Source of the DNA: Planococcaceae bacterium Storch 2/2-2
GTDB lineage: Bacteria; Bacillota; Bacilli; Bacillales_A; Planococcaceae
Direction: 5' to 3'
Assembly: GCA_009740415.1 (NCBI GenBank)
Contig: WOYE01000009.1
Span: forward strand, 372,001-436,000
DNA: 64,000 nucleotides
This document shows positions 35,094 to 42,496 of the stretch, piece after piece; the first letter of the stretch is position 1; each line of letters begins with the position of its first letter. The position numbers and the translations under genes were made by a program. The notes under the pieces were generated by a model that made no database searches, was not told the DNA's origin, and saw only the letters and a program-made list of their open reading frames with translations.

Positions 35094-35621
35094 ATGGGTT
35101 GGTTCATCTTCTCGCTCGTATTTTTAGCAGCTGGGGCGATTCTCATTCAGCAAGTGAAGACGAAGCGGTACATTGAAGAAAAAGAGAGTGAATATGCGAA
35201 ACGAGTGAAAGGCATTTGGCTTTATGCCGGTGTGCGTGATGCGATCGGGACGATCGTTCAATCGGAGCGAATGAACCGGTACGAACGCCGGTTGAAAGTG
35301 GCAGTGGACGGGACGGTATTAACGGTCACGGTCTTCATTCCACCGTTTGCTTCCCGGCGTTTTGAACAAGGATGGGACATCGCTTTACTGTACAATGCGG
35401 AAGCTGGGGAAGTCGCTTTGCATCCGGACTATTATGAATGGTTGAAACATCGGGGCGAAGTCGAACACCAAGGATTCGGGGTCGTCCATCATTATTTAGC
35501 AAGTGAAGAAGAGACGTTGCAAGCAGGCGGCGATATCGGGTTCGATGCGTCAAACGGCAGCGATTCCTCTTCGGATAACGGTGGCGACAGTAGCTCGGAT
35601 GGCGGTGGAGGAAGCGATTAA
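35094..35621 (+). CDS. Membrane-anchored protein with Gly/Ser/Asp tail
   Basis: 175 aa. One N-terminal membrane helix (2-20), a basic/charged linker, and a compact beta domain (LYAGVRDAIGTIVQSERM...VTVFIPP...WDIALLYNAEAGEVAL). The last 30 residues are low-complexity G/S/D/N repeats, typical of tails added to small Firmicute membrane proteins. No family recognised. AAAGGGGTGGCG precedes ATG 35094; a terminator separates it from the sigma factor gene. Confidence 0.65.
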   Translation: MGWFIFSLVFLAAGAILIQQVKTKRYIEEKESEYAKRVKGIWLYAGVRDAIGTIVQSERMNRYERRLKVAVDGTVLTVTVFIPPFASRRFEQGWDIALLYNAEAGEVALHPDYYEWLKHRGEVEHQGFGVVHHYLASEEETLQAGGDIGFDASNGSDSSSDNGGDSSSDGGGGSD

Positions 35622-35636
35622 GGAGCGAACGGAAAG

Positions 35637-35661
35637 AGAGGTCCGAATGGGCCTCTTTTTT
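35637..35661 (+). terminator. Terminator
   Basis: AGAGGTCC/GGGCCTCT stem with four-base loop and T6. Confidence 0.85.
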
Positions 35662-35724
35662 CTTTTTAAAAAAATGTCCCCTTTTTCATTCGCTCATCCG
35701 TTGTTCAAGAGAGGAGGGGAACAG

Positions 35725-36201
35725 ATGACAGATGCGTGGACGGCGTACCTTCTAACGCTCGGGGAAGATGTGTACCGTTTTTTACGATCGAAAGGAGCGC
35801 GCAAAGAAGATGCGGAAGATAGCGTCCAAAATACGTTTTACAAAGTGTATGCCTCATTGGATGCGTGGACGCCTGAGACGGTGAGGCCTTGGTTTTTCCG
35901 CGTCGCTTTGAACGATTACATCGATACCGTTCGACGGAAAGATGAGCAGACGATCACATGGACGGAAGCGGTCGAAGCGACGTATCAATCGGAAGAACGA
36001 GGCATTACACAAATTGTGCAGCTCGACGAATTCGAATCGATCATGCGTGGGGTGAAGCGTGCGGATCGTGAGCTGTTCCTACTAAAATATTATTACGATT
36101 TAACGTACGAAGAAATCGGTGAATGGGTACAAAAATCACCGGACGCTGTGAAAAAGCAAGTGTACCGTGTGAAACAGATGATTCAACAGAGGAGACGATA
36201 A
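35725..36201 (+). CDS. ECF-type RNA polymerase sigma factor
   Basis: 158 aa. Region 2 (FLRSKGARKEDAEDSVQNTFYKVYASLDAW) and region 4 (LFLLKYYYDLTYEEIGEWVQKSPDAVKKQVYRVKQMI) are recognisable, with a shortish linker. ATG 35725 has GAGGAGGGG upstream; the frame to 35503 would run through the preceding gene. Its stop is one base before the next ORF, a membrane protein with anti-sigma features. The pair likely answers envelope stress. I could not define the target promoter. Confidence 0.85.
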   Translation: MTDAWTAYLLTLGEDVYRFLRSKGARKEDAEDSVQNTFYKVYASLDAWTPETVRPWFFRVALNDYIDTVRRKDEQTITWTEAVEATYQSEERGITQIVQLDEFESIMRGVKRADRELFLLKYYYDLTYEEIGEWVQKSPDAVKKQVYRVKQMIQQRRR

Positions 36202-36202
36202 A

Positions 36203-37126
36203 ATGGAAATGGAACGAGCGCTCCAACGAGCGAAACGAAAACAACTGATGAAGACGATCGGCATTGCGTGCATCGTCACGTGTGTCGCACTCGTCATCGC
36301 GTATAAAGGGATGACTCACTTTACGAAAAAACAGTACGAACGATTAGATGAAAGCCTCTTTTTACGCCATGCGGTCATGGAGCCGAACGTCACGATCAAC
36401 TCGCAAACGATCAATTCGTCGGATTTATTCGGAGGGACGATCGTCACGCACCGTTCGAAAGAAGTGAACGGGTACCTCGTGCCGTGGGGAACGATTGAAA
36501 GTCCGTATACGTGGTTGAACAGTTCGGTCGATACGACCGCGTTAACGAGCGGTGACGCCGGAACGGACACGGTCGGTTATTCGTACGATCGTCCGTCGAA
36601 GCAGAAAGTCGCTACTTTTTATCATCCGGACGTCGCAACGTATCATTATGACGTGCCGAACGATTTAAAAGCCGTTTCGCAAATGGACGGTTATTCAGCG
36701 GAAGTCGCACTGTCGTTTACAAAACCGGTCCGTTATAAAGATGTCGTCGCGATGATTCCTGAAGAGTCGCTGACGATCGATTGGGTGTACGCTTTTTCAG
36801 AACCACGCCAAGCCGACCGAGACGGTACGAACGGTTACGTTGCGGAAGAGCCGTACGGATTCCACGTCGCAGCCGATGATCCGACCGCTTCGTTGCATTC
36901 GTTCGTAGAAGCGTTGGAACAGTGGAACGAAAAACGTGATGACGAAGTCGTTCAAACGTACGTGAAGCGGGTAAACGATCAGCCGATCGATGACGTGGAA
37001 GTACTCGGCGTAACCGTATCTGGGCAAGGTCCTGCGTTCCAAGCGTTACTGGACGAACCGCTCATTCGTGCGGCATCAGTCGGCGTGACCGTCGAACACG
37101 TTCCGTACATCGAACCGAAAAAATAA
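36203..37126 (+). CDS. Anti-sigma factor with Sigma_reg_N / Sigma_reg_C domains
   Basis: 307 aa. A short basic cytosolic segment (1-14), one membrane helix (15-36), then a 270-residue extracytoplasmic region. The opening MERALQRAKRKQLMKTIGI and later SAEVALSFTKPVRYKDVVAMIPE and VLGVTVSGQGPAFQALLDE match the Sigma_reg_N and Sigma_reg_C families found beside ECF sigma genes in Bacillus. It should hold the sigma at the membrane until a signal arrives. Starts one base after the sigma stop. Confidence 0.8.
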   Translation: MEMERALQRAKRKQLMKTIGIACIVTCVALVIAYKGMTHFTKKQYERLDESLFLRHAVMEPNVTINSQTINSSDLFGGTIVTHRSKEVNGYLVPWGTIESPYTWLNSSVDTTALTSGDAGTDTVGYSYDRPSKQKVATFYHPDVATYHYDVPNDLKAVSQMDGYSAEVALSFTKPVRYKDVVAMIPEESLTIDWVYAFSEPRQADRDGTNGYVAEEPYGFHVAADDPTASLHSFVEALEQWNEKRDDEVVQTYVKRVNDQPIDDVEVLGVTVSGQGPAFQALLDEPLIRAASVGVTVEHVPYIEPKK

Positions 37127-37136
37127 TCGATGAAAA

Positions 37137-37173
37137 AAAGGTATTCGAGCGTATGCACTCGGATACCTTTTTT
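37137..37173. terminator. Terminator between convergent genes
   Basis: Hairpin with AAAAGGTAT/ATACCTTTT outer arms and an inner GAG/CTC pairing, T6 following; A run before also suits the minus gene at 37185. Confidence 0.85.
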
Positions 37174-37184
37174 GGTGATGCGGA

Positions 37185-37826
37185 TTACTGGGGGAGTTCA
37201 ATGACGAGAAAACCGTCGCCGATCGGTAATAGGTTCGCACGGACATCGGTGCGTGAAGCGATCATCGCGTTCAGTCGTTTCATGAACGGTGTCGACGTTT
37301 TCGCTTCGATGCGGTCGTCGTACACAGAGCCTCCAGCGAAGACGTTATCGAGAACGATGAGCGCGCCCGGACGAGCGAGCCGCATCGCGCCTTCGACGTA
37401 GTCAGCATAGCCGTCTTTGTTCGCATCGATGAAAAAGAAGTCGTACGTTTCACCGCGCGCATCGAGCTCGGCGAGTGACGTCATCGCGTCTCCGATTTCG
37501 TACGAGACGCGCCCTTGAAAGCCTGCTTCTTCGAGGTGATGTTTCGCTAGGTGCGCATACGATTCGTTCAGCTCAAGTGACGTTAACGTTCCGGTTGAAG
37601 GCAGTCCGCGCAATAGAGCGAGACCGCTATACCCACCGAGCGCTCCGATTTCGAGAACACGTTCGGCACCGGTCATCGACACGAGCATCGTTAGCCAACG
37701 AGCAGCGGCAGGCGATACAGAAATTTGTGGAAGTCCTTCGTCTTCAATCGCCTGCAAAATGGCACGACTCGTGGCATCGTTCGTACCGAACAGTCGGTTC
37801 GTATAGTCATTCATCGCCTTCATCAT
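37185..37826 (-). CDS. Class I SAM-dependent O-methyltransferase
   Basis: 213 aa, COMT-like small-molecule methyltransferase length. SAM motif VLEIGALGGYSGLALLRGL, then acidic SLELNE, GDAM and metal-site IDANKDGYADYVE. The DNVFAGG segment completes the family's divalent metal site. It methylates catechol-like or other hydroxyls; substrate unknown. It overlaps the upstream 100-aa gene by 20 bases. ATGs at 37826, 37823 and 37814 are all possible behind GAGGTG. Confidence 0.9.
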   Translation of the reverse strand: MMKAMNDYTNRLFGTNDATSRAILQAIEDEGLPQISVSPAAARWLTMLVSMTGAERVLEIGALGGYSGLALLRGLPSTGTLTSLELNESYAHLAKHHLEEAGFQGRVSYEIGDAMTSLAELDARGETYDFFFIDANKDGYADYVEGAMRLARPGALIVLDNVFAGGSVYDDRIEAKTSTPFMKRLNAMIASRTDVRANLLPIGDGFLVIELPQ

Positions 37827-38109
37827 GAGGCACCTCGCTCACGATCGATGAAAGTTCAAAATGTTGGACGTACGCATCGATCATTTCATCCAACGCTTTC
37901 AGTTCTCCGACGAGTGTCGGTCGAATCGTTTCAAATTCAGGACGATCGAGTTGGTCGACGATTGTTTGGCGCTTCGTTTCAAGTTGCTCGAAAAAAGAGA
38001 GCGCGCGGCCGAGTCGGAACGTTTCTGGACCACCTGGACGTCCTCCCCGACGCATACGGCGTCCGCGATGTCCCATTCGTTGACGTGTTCGTTTTTGACA
38101 TGTTTTCAT
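37807..38109 (-). CDS. Small Arg-rich/helical protein of unknown function
   Basis: 100 aa. Residues 1-30 are extremely basic with Gly-Arg repeats (RMGHRGRRMRRGGRPGG). Then comes a conserved-looking helical part (FRLGRALSFFEQLETKRQTIVDQLDRPEFETI, VGELKALDEMIDAYVQHFE). I recall similar small Bacillales proteins with this second part but no function. GGAAGGGGATT precedes ATG 38109. Its end overlaps the O-methyltransferase start by 20 bases, so the two are coupled. Confidence 0.6.
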   Translation of the reverse strand: MKTCQKRTRQRMGHRGRRMRRGGRPGGPETFRLGRALSFFEQLETKRQTIVDQLDRPEFETIRPTLVGELKALDEMIDAYVQHFELSSIVSEVPHDEGDE

Positions 38110-38178
38110 AAAAATCCCCTTCCTTTATCAGATGTATACAATTGTATACAAATCGTATCATAGTGTCCAATGAAATGT

Positions 38179-38214
38179 AAAAAAACCACGCGGTCGATTA
38201 ACGACTGTGTGGTT
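38179..38214 (-). terminator. Terminator overlapping the end of the excalibur gene
   Basis: AACCAC...GTGGTT hairpin with inner GTCG/CGAC; A7 on the left is the U tail. The stem covers the 38198 stop codon. Confidence 0.8.
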
Positions 38215-38761
38215 CGCATGCCCAGCCATCTTGATCTCGATCGAGTTTCGGTTGATAGGCAGGGTGTCCTTCCGGTACCCCTTCTGGGTAATATTGTTTT
38301 AAATCGTCGCACCGTTCGAAAGTGGTCGGTGCGTTCGGGTCGACAGGAACAGACGTCTCGCTAGAGTCGTCATCGTCCGTTCGTCGTTCTTCAAATGATT
38401 CAGCCGCGCGTTCGATCGCCTCTCTTTTTTGTTGACGTAACGTTTCGTCCTCATTTCGAGCGGCTTCTAACGCTTCGTGCCGCGCGCGTGTTTCTTCCTG
38501 TTCTTTTAACAACTGTCGTTCTTCTTCATCCATGTAATCTGGAGCGTTATCGGCGAAGATCGGTGCGTCGTCAGTAGAGGTGATCGGTTCGACGTCTCCG
38601 TCGATCGCGTCGAATAGCTCCGACGGCTGTTTCGGCTCATTTTGCAATGCGACTCTTCGCTCTCGTTCATAATCCGTCGCTCGTTCCACGGAAGAAGTAG
38701 GACCACAACTCGCGAGCAGGAGGAGAGAGCATCCAACGAAAAAACTACGCCATACGTTCAT
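38198..38761 (-). CDS. Lipoprotein with excalibur calcium-binding domain
   Basis: 187 aa. Lipobox LASC (Cys19). A long acidic then coiled-coil-like middle (EEERQLLKEQEETRARHEALEAARNEDETLRQQKREAIERAAES) is followed by a C-terminal excalibur motif. That motif has FERCDDLKQYYPEGVPEGHPAYQ followed by DRDQDGWACE with the paired Cys and DxDxDG loop. The domain is often found on extracellular proteins and nucleases. ATG 38761 has AAAGGAGAATGATG upstream. Confidence 0.85.
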   Translation of the reverse strand: MNVWRSFFVGCSLLLLASCGPTSSVERATDYERERRVALQNEPKQPSELFDAIDGDVEPITSTDDAPIFADNAPDYMDEEERQLLKEQEETRARHEALEAARNEDETLRQQKREAIERAAESFEERRTDDDDSSETSVPVDPNAPTTFERCDDLKQYYPEGVPEGHPAYQPKLDRDQDGWACEPHSR

Positions 38762-38802
38762 TCATCATTCTCCTTTTATTTGGAATTGATTTCCATTATA
38801 AC

Positions 38803-38834
38803 AAAAAAAGAGAGACGGATGAAACAGTCTCTCT
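38803..38834 (-). terminator. Terminator of the 38835 gene
   Basis: AGAGAGAC/GTCTCTCT stem, ten-base loop; A7 before it gives the U tail. Confidence 0.85.
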
Positions 38835-39695
38835 TCATTGTTTCGGTGCGGCGAGTGAATCGGCCCATTGAAACGGCTCGGGTTCAAACGCTTCAAGCGT
38901 CGGTTCAATGTCCCAATTTTTCTCCAACGTCCGTTTATGGACGATGGCGGTATTCCAACGTTTCGTCGCGAGTGTCGTCGCCGCTTCGACATTGCGCAAC
39001 GTTTTGGAATCGATCGTTCCTCGCTCGATCGCTTGGAGGACGTCATCGGCAATCGATACGTACAAGTCGCGCGATTGTTCGAACGCATCCATCGTTCCAT
39101 TTAACGATTCGATCCCCGTTCCGCTCATTCCTTTGCGAGCGGTTTCGAGCAGTTGTTCTTTCTGTTCGTCAAACGCTCGCAACTGGTCGATGAACGTCTG
39201 GGCGGACACTTGGAGAGCGAGCATTTCCATTTCAGAGCCGTCATACGCATACCAAGATGAAAACCAATATCGGTTCGTCCATTCGAGCCATTGTTCGATC
39301 TGTTCATCGAAAAGCGGCTGGAAATGAGCGAGGTACCAAGCAGCGTTTGTCGATTGTTGTCGTTCGTACGTCGACGATTCGGTCGGTAGTGATGAAGAAG
39401 GGGACGGTGTAGTTTCTGCTCCATCTCGTACTTCCGTAGGTTGTTGTTCAGGTTGTTCAGGTGATTTTGTTTCGGTCGTTTCAGTCGCTACCGATTCAGC
39501 GACGTCGCTTTCAGCTGCGTCGAAATAAATGGCAAAATAAAGGCCGAATCCGAGCCAAACTAAACCGAGTATGAATAAAACGATCGAAACGATCGGCGAC
39601 ATTTTTTTAAACAGTCGGCCGAACATCGCTCCTAAACTGAAGAGCAATCCGAGCAATGCGACGAGTAAACAGAGCAATGTAGCAGTAGACAACAC
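38835..39695 (-). CDS. Membrane protein with acidic linker and helical extracytoplasmic domain
   Basis: 286 aa from GTG 39695 (TTG 39692 equally possible; GAGGG lies 5-8 bases upstream). Two N-terminal membrane helices (about 4-24 and 34-56) are followed by an acidic/Thr/Ser/Pro-rich linker and a helical C-terminal domain of 150 residues (WYLAHFQPLFDEQIEQWLEW..., EAATTLATKRWNTAIVHKRTLE). No family recognised. The frame remains open to 39917 but the extra part lies in an AT-rich promoter-like stretch without a ribosome site. Confidence 0.6.
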   Translation of the reverse strand: MLSTATLLCLLVALLGLLFSLGAMFGRLFKKMSPIVSIVLFILGLVWLGFGLYFAIYFDAAESDVAESVATETTETKSPEQPEQQPTEVRDGAETTPSPSSSLPTESSTYERQQSTNAAWYLAHFQPLFDEQIEQWLEWTNRYWFSSWYAYDGSEMEMLALQVSAQTFIDQLRAFDEQKEQLLETARKGMSGTGIESLNGTMDAFEQSRDLYVSIADDVLQAIERGTIDSKTLRNVEAATTLATKRWNTAIVHKRTLEKNWDIEPTLEAFEPEPFQWADSLAAPKQ

Positions 39696-39938
39696 AAAAT
39701 CCCTCACTTTATACGTACCTTTTCTTATCAAATCGTACCGTATTTCGGAAAAAGTTACAATGCAAAACAGTGACAGAAGAACTATTTTTAAAAAAATGTG
39801 CATTTCTTTCATCGCTTTACAATAATGATCAAACAGGATAAGACGGAAAAACCGATGAAAAAATGATGAAATTGAATACCGAGCGTCTTTTAATGTTATC
39901 GCTTCATAACATTTCAAAAAATGTTCTTTTTTTACGAG

Positions 39939-39967
39939 TTGACAGATTATTCGGAACTCTCTATAGT
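39939..39967 (+). promoter_or_regulatory. Sigma-A promoter of the NCS1 permease gene
   Basis: -35 TTGACA (39939-39944), 17-base spacer, -10 TATAGT (39962-39967). Near-consensus. Confidence 0.85.
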
Positions 39968-39983
39968 AAGGAACAACTCGTAG

Positions 39984-39998
39984 ATGAAAGCGTTTTCA
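39984..39998. promoter_or_regulatory. CcpA cre site
   Basis: ATGAAAGCGTTTTCA fits the cre consensus WTGNAARCGNWWWCA at every position. It begins 17 bases after the -10, where bound CcpA would block transcription. Confidence 0.8.
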
Positions 39999-40083
39999 GA
40001 AAGCGAGTCGGATGAAGAAAAAAGGTCGTTGGGACACTCGTAGTGGGAGAATAGAAAGTATATAAACTACAGGGGGAATGAGT

Positions 40084-41490
40084 ATGACAACGATTCGAGA
40101 AGAGGATGTTTTATTAGAAGAAGAGCCGAAGGAATCTGGGGATTTCGCGCTCGATAAAGTACCGCTCGAAGGACGGTATATGGGATGGATGAACTTAACG
40201 AACGTCGCGCTAGGGGTAGCGACGGCGATGTTATTCATCCAAATGGGCAGTTTGATGGCACTCGGATTTGGAGCGATGAACGCATTGCTCGCACTCATTT
40301 ATGCAACGGTGCTTGGGGGAGCACTCGGAGTCGGAATTGCGTATTATGCTGCAAAATCGGGTATGAACGTCAACTTGATGGCACGAGGTGGGGGCTTCGG
40401 GTACATCGGGGCGTCGATCACATCGCTCATTTACGCATTGAACTTCGTCATGTATTCAGCGATTGAAGGAGCGATTATGGCGTATGCCGTGCACGAATAT
40501 TTACCATTTTTCTCCGTAACGAGCTTAATGATTTTCTTCGGTTTGCTCGTCATTCCGTTAAACTGGTTCGGATTGAAACAGTTAGATAAATTGCAAAAAT
40601 GGTCTCTTCCTATTTTTATTTTACTCTTTTTAGCAGGTGTCGTCATGGCACTTCGTTTAGAACCGGCGTATGGTGGCAACGTGTTCGGATTTTTACCGGA
40701 AGGCATGACGGTCGGCGGAGCTGGACTCATTGCTTGTATCGGAATTATGAACGGACTCGTTGGGATTTTAGCCCTTCTCGTTTCGGACTATGCTCGCTTT
40801 ATTAAAAAAGATGAATTTAAAATTGGTGTATTAGCCGTCGGATTTTTACCACAGTTCGTCGCATTTTTAGTGATGGGTGTCATCGGTATTTGGTTCGGTG
40901 TTCGTATGGGGGAAGAAAACCCAGGAATCTACTACGTTCAGTTGTTAGGCATCGGAGGAGCAGCGTTTACGATTTTAACGCAGCTTCGTATTAACATTAC
41001 GAACTTGTACAGTGGATCGTTATCACTTGCGACATTTTTTGAGAACGTTTTCAAGTTCAAGCCGCGTCGTGAATTTTGGGTAGCGGTGACGTCAATTGCG
41101 GCGATCGCTTTAATGTTACTCGGCGTGTTGGATCACCTCGGTGCTTTATTGACGTTCCAAGGCGTCTTCTTACTCGCATGGGCGGCGATTTTAGTGACGG
41201 ATGCGGTCGTCGTGAAACGTTGGTTGAAAATTGGACCGCGTTACTTCGAACACCGTCAGCGATATTTGTACGCGTGGAACCCAGTCGGTGTCGGTGCACT
41301 CGTCATCGCTTCGACGATCGGTTCATTCGCAGCATTCGGCTACATGGGCGATACGATGGCAAGTTTCGCTGCATTTATGGCAGCTGCGATCGCCAGCGTA
41401 CTCACTGTCGTCATCGCTGTTGCGACGAAAGGAAAGTATTACTTGAAAGAAGAGCCGAACGACATTTCAGAAGAAGAATATATCGCGTAA
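40084..41490 (+). CDS. NCS1 family purine/cytosine permease
   Basis: 468 aa, about 12 membrane helices. NCS1/CodB-type segments include LNVALG-like VALGVATAMLFIQMGSLMALGFG, NLMARGGGFGYIGASITSLIYALNFVMYSAIEG, and NIMNGLVGILALLVSDYARF. It imports a nucleobase or related heterocycle with a cation; substrate unresolved. ATG 40084 is 7 bases after AGGGGG; ATG 40078 is too close. The promoter and cre site upstream imply carbon catabolite repression. Monocistronic. Confidence 0.9.
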   Translation: MTTIREEDVLLEEEPKESGDFALDKVPLEGRYMGWMNLTNVALGVATAMLFIQMGSLMALGFGAMNALLALIYATVLGGALGVGIAYYAAKSGMNVNLMARGGGFGYIGASITSLIYALNFVMYSAIEGAIMAYAVHEYLPFFSVTSLMIFFGLLVIPLNWFGLKQLDKLQKWSLPIFILLFLAGVVMALRLEPAYGGNVFGFLPEGMTVGGAGLIACIGIMNGLVGILALLVSDYARFIKKDEFKIGVLAVGFLPQFVAFLVMGVIGIWFGVRMGEENPGIYYVQLLGIGGAAFTILTQLRINITNLYSGSLSLATFFENVFKFKPRREFWVAVTSIAAIALMLLGVLDHLGALLTFQGVFLLAWAAILVTDAVVVKRWLKIGPRYFEHRQRYLYAWNPVGVGALVIASTIGSFAAFGYMGDTMASFAAFMAAAIASVLTVVIAVATKGKYYLKEEPNDISEEEYIA

Positions 41491-41521
41491 ACGATACGGT
41501 ACGTTATACGATGCACTCGAT

Positions 41522-41556
41522 CCGTTAAGGGAATAACTTAGCGGGCCGGGTGTTTT
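41522..41556 (+). terminator. Weak terminator after the permease gene
   Basis: Perfect eight-pair stem CCGTTAAG/CTTAGCGG (one G-T), seven-base loop, then a G-rich spacer before TGTTTT. Confidence 0.35.
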
Positions 41557-41612
41557 GTGATGGAGTCGGAGCCGTTCGAGTGATAAACGGGGTGAGCGAT
41601 TGTTCGTAAAAG

Positions 41613-41627
41613 TTGAAAGCGCTTTAG
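41613..41627. promoter_or_regulatory. Near-consensus cre site
   Basis: TTGAAAGCGCTTTAG: strong GAAAGCGCTTT palindrome with the final CA replaced. 80 bases upstream of the 41707 gene. Confidence 0.35.
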
Positions 41628-41706
41628 TTAAATTGTGCAAACCGCTTCACTTTTTAGATAATTTTAGGTATTATGTTAATTAAGTAGTGTTTGAGGAGGG
41701 ATTTTC

Positions 41707-42036
41707 ATGAATATTGAAAAAGTGTTGGAAGCAAATCCAGTAAAGGATTGGCAAGCAGATGCAAAAGGGTTGTACAACGGAATCGAATTGTCAAAGATCG
41801 AGCAAGTCGTACATAATTTTATCGACAGTATGGAACATGCACGGTATGGGGATAGCGACGCGATCATGACATACGTTCAAACGATCGTTGAAAAATTGAA
41901 CGGTTTGAACGAAGAAGTGGCGTTTATTGGGGAAGACGAGCGCGCACAATTGTTGAAATTTATCGACCGTACAGCTTACCTCGGTGGGCTAGAGACGGAC
42001 GAAGAAGATATTACGACGCCTTGGCGTAAATGGTAA
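41707..42036 (+). CDS. Small soluble protein of unknown function
   Basis: 109 aa, acidic, helical, no membrane segment or signal. Starts with ATG 41707 behind TTTGAGGAGGG and has its own terminator, so it is expressed alone. No family recognised. A candidate cre site lies upstream. Confidence 0.7.
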   Translation: MNIEKVLEANPVKDWQADAKGLYNGIELSKIEQVVHNFIDSMEHARYGDSDAIMTYVQTIVEKLNGLNEEVAFIGEDERAQLLKFIDRTAYLGGLETDEEDITTPWRKW

Positions 42037-42040
42037 TGGA

Positions 42041-42079
42041 AAGCCGATTGTTCTCTTGAAGGAGAATGTCGGCTTTTTT
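42041..42079 (+). terminator. Terminator
   Basis: AAGCCGATTGTTCTC/GAGAATGTCGGCTT stem and T6. Confidence 0.9.
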
Positions 42080-42165
42080 CATTTTTTCTTCGTGCTCATT
42101 CATTCGGATCCGCGAAGTAGATGGTAGGTCTTTTGTATGAAAAGAAACAATTTTCAGATAAATCG

Positions 42166-42194
42166 TTGACAGGCCATCGAGAAGTCTGTAAAGT
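42166..42194 (+). promoter_or_regulatory. Sigma-A promoter of the tandem SAM leader
   Basis: -35 TTGACA (42166-42171), 17-base spacer, -10 TAAAGT (42189-42194), about 28 bases before the first aptamer. Confidence 0.8.
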
Positions 42195-42221
42195 GGTCAA
42201 CAAGCTAAACAACTGCATACA

Positions 42222-42376
42222 TTCCTTATCAAGAGCGGGCGAGAAATCTGGTTCGATGACCCCGCGGCAACCAGCACGTCATACGTGTAGTGGTGCCCAC
42301 TCCAGCAAGCGTACGCTTGACAGATGAGGAAGAGTGAGACGAATCGACCTCTTCCTATACGGAAGAGGTTTTTTGT
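42222..42376 (+). promoter_or_regulatory. SAM-I riboswitch 1 with intrinsic terminator
   Basis: P1 is TTCCTTATC (42222-42230) with GATGAGGAA (42323-42331). The core reads AAGAGCGGGCGAG, TTCGATGACCCCGCGGCAACC and GTGGTGCC, an S-box variant. A terminator (42347-42355/42361-42369, T6) follows. The P1 3' strand AGGAAGAG (42327-42334) can pair with the terminator's CTCTTCCT (42349-42356), giving an antiterminator, as expected for a SAM-off switch. Confidence 0.9.
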
Positions 42377-42402
42377 TTTTGAAAGGAATGTTCAGTGATA
42401 GC

Positions 42403-42490
42403 CCTTATAACGAGTAGACGAGGGATACGGCCCAGCGACTCTACAGCAACCAGCGCAAGCCAGGTGCTCCATCCGAACAGATAAGGAGAG
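42403..42490 (+). promoter_or_regulatory. SAM-I-like riboswitch 2, translational output
   Basis: A second, compact S-box-like fold: CTTATAACGAG, P2 GTAGA/TCTAC, GACGAGGGATACGGCCC, CAGCAACC, GGTGCTCCATCC, AGATAAGG. Its P1 is CCTTAT (42403-42408) with ATAAGG (42481-42486). The latter is the start of the ATAAGGAGAG ribosome site of the next gene (ATG 42497), so SAM binding would hide the site. The fourth stem is nearly absent. Confidence 0.75.
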
Positions 42491-42496
42491 ATCAAC

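Larger units (their letters stand above)
39696..40083. other. 388-bp divergent regulatory interval
   Basis: Separates the 38835 gene (-) from the NCS1 permease (+). The left two-thirds is AT-rich without a clear signal; the right third holds a sigma-A promoter and a cre site. Confidence 0.6.

Noticed and set aside
39696-39917. N-terminal extension of the 38835 gene to 39917
   Set aside because: Extra residues lie in AT-rich promoter-like DNA without a ribosome site; GAGGG fits starts at 39692-39695.
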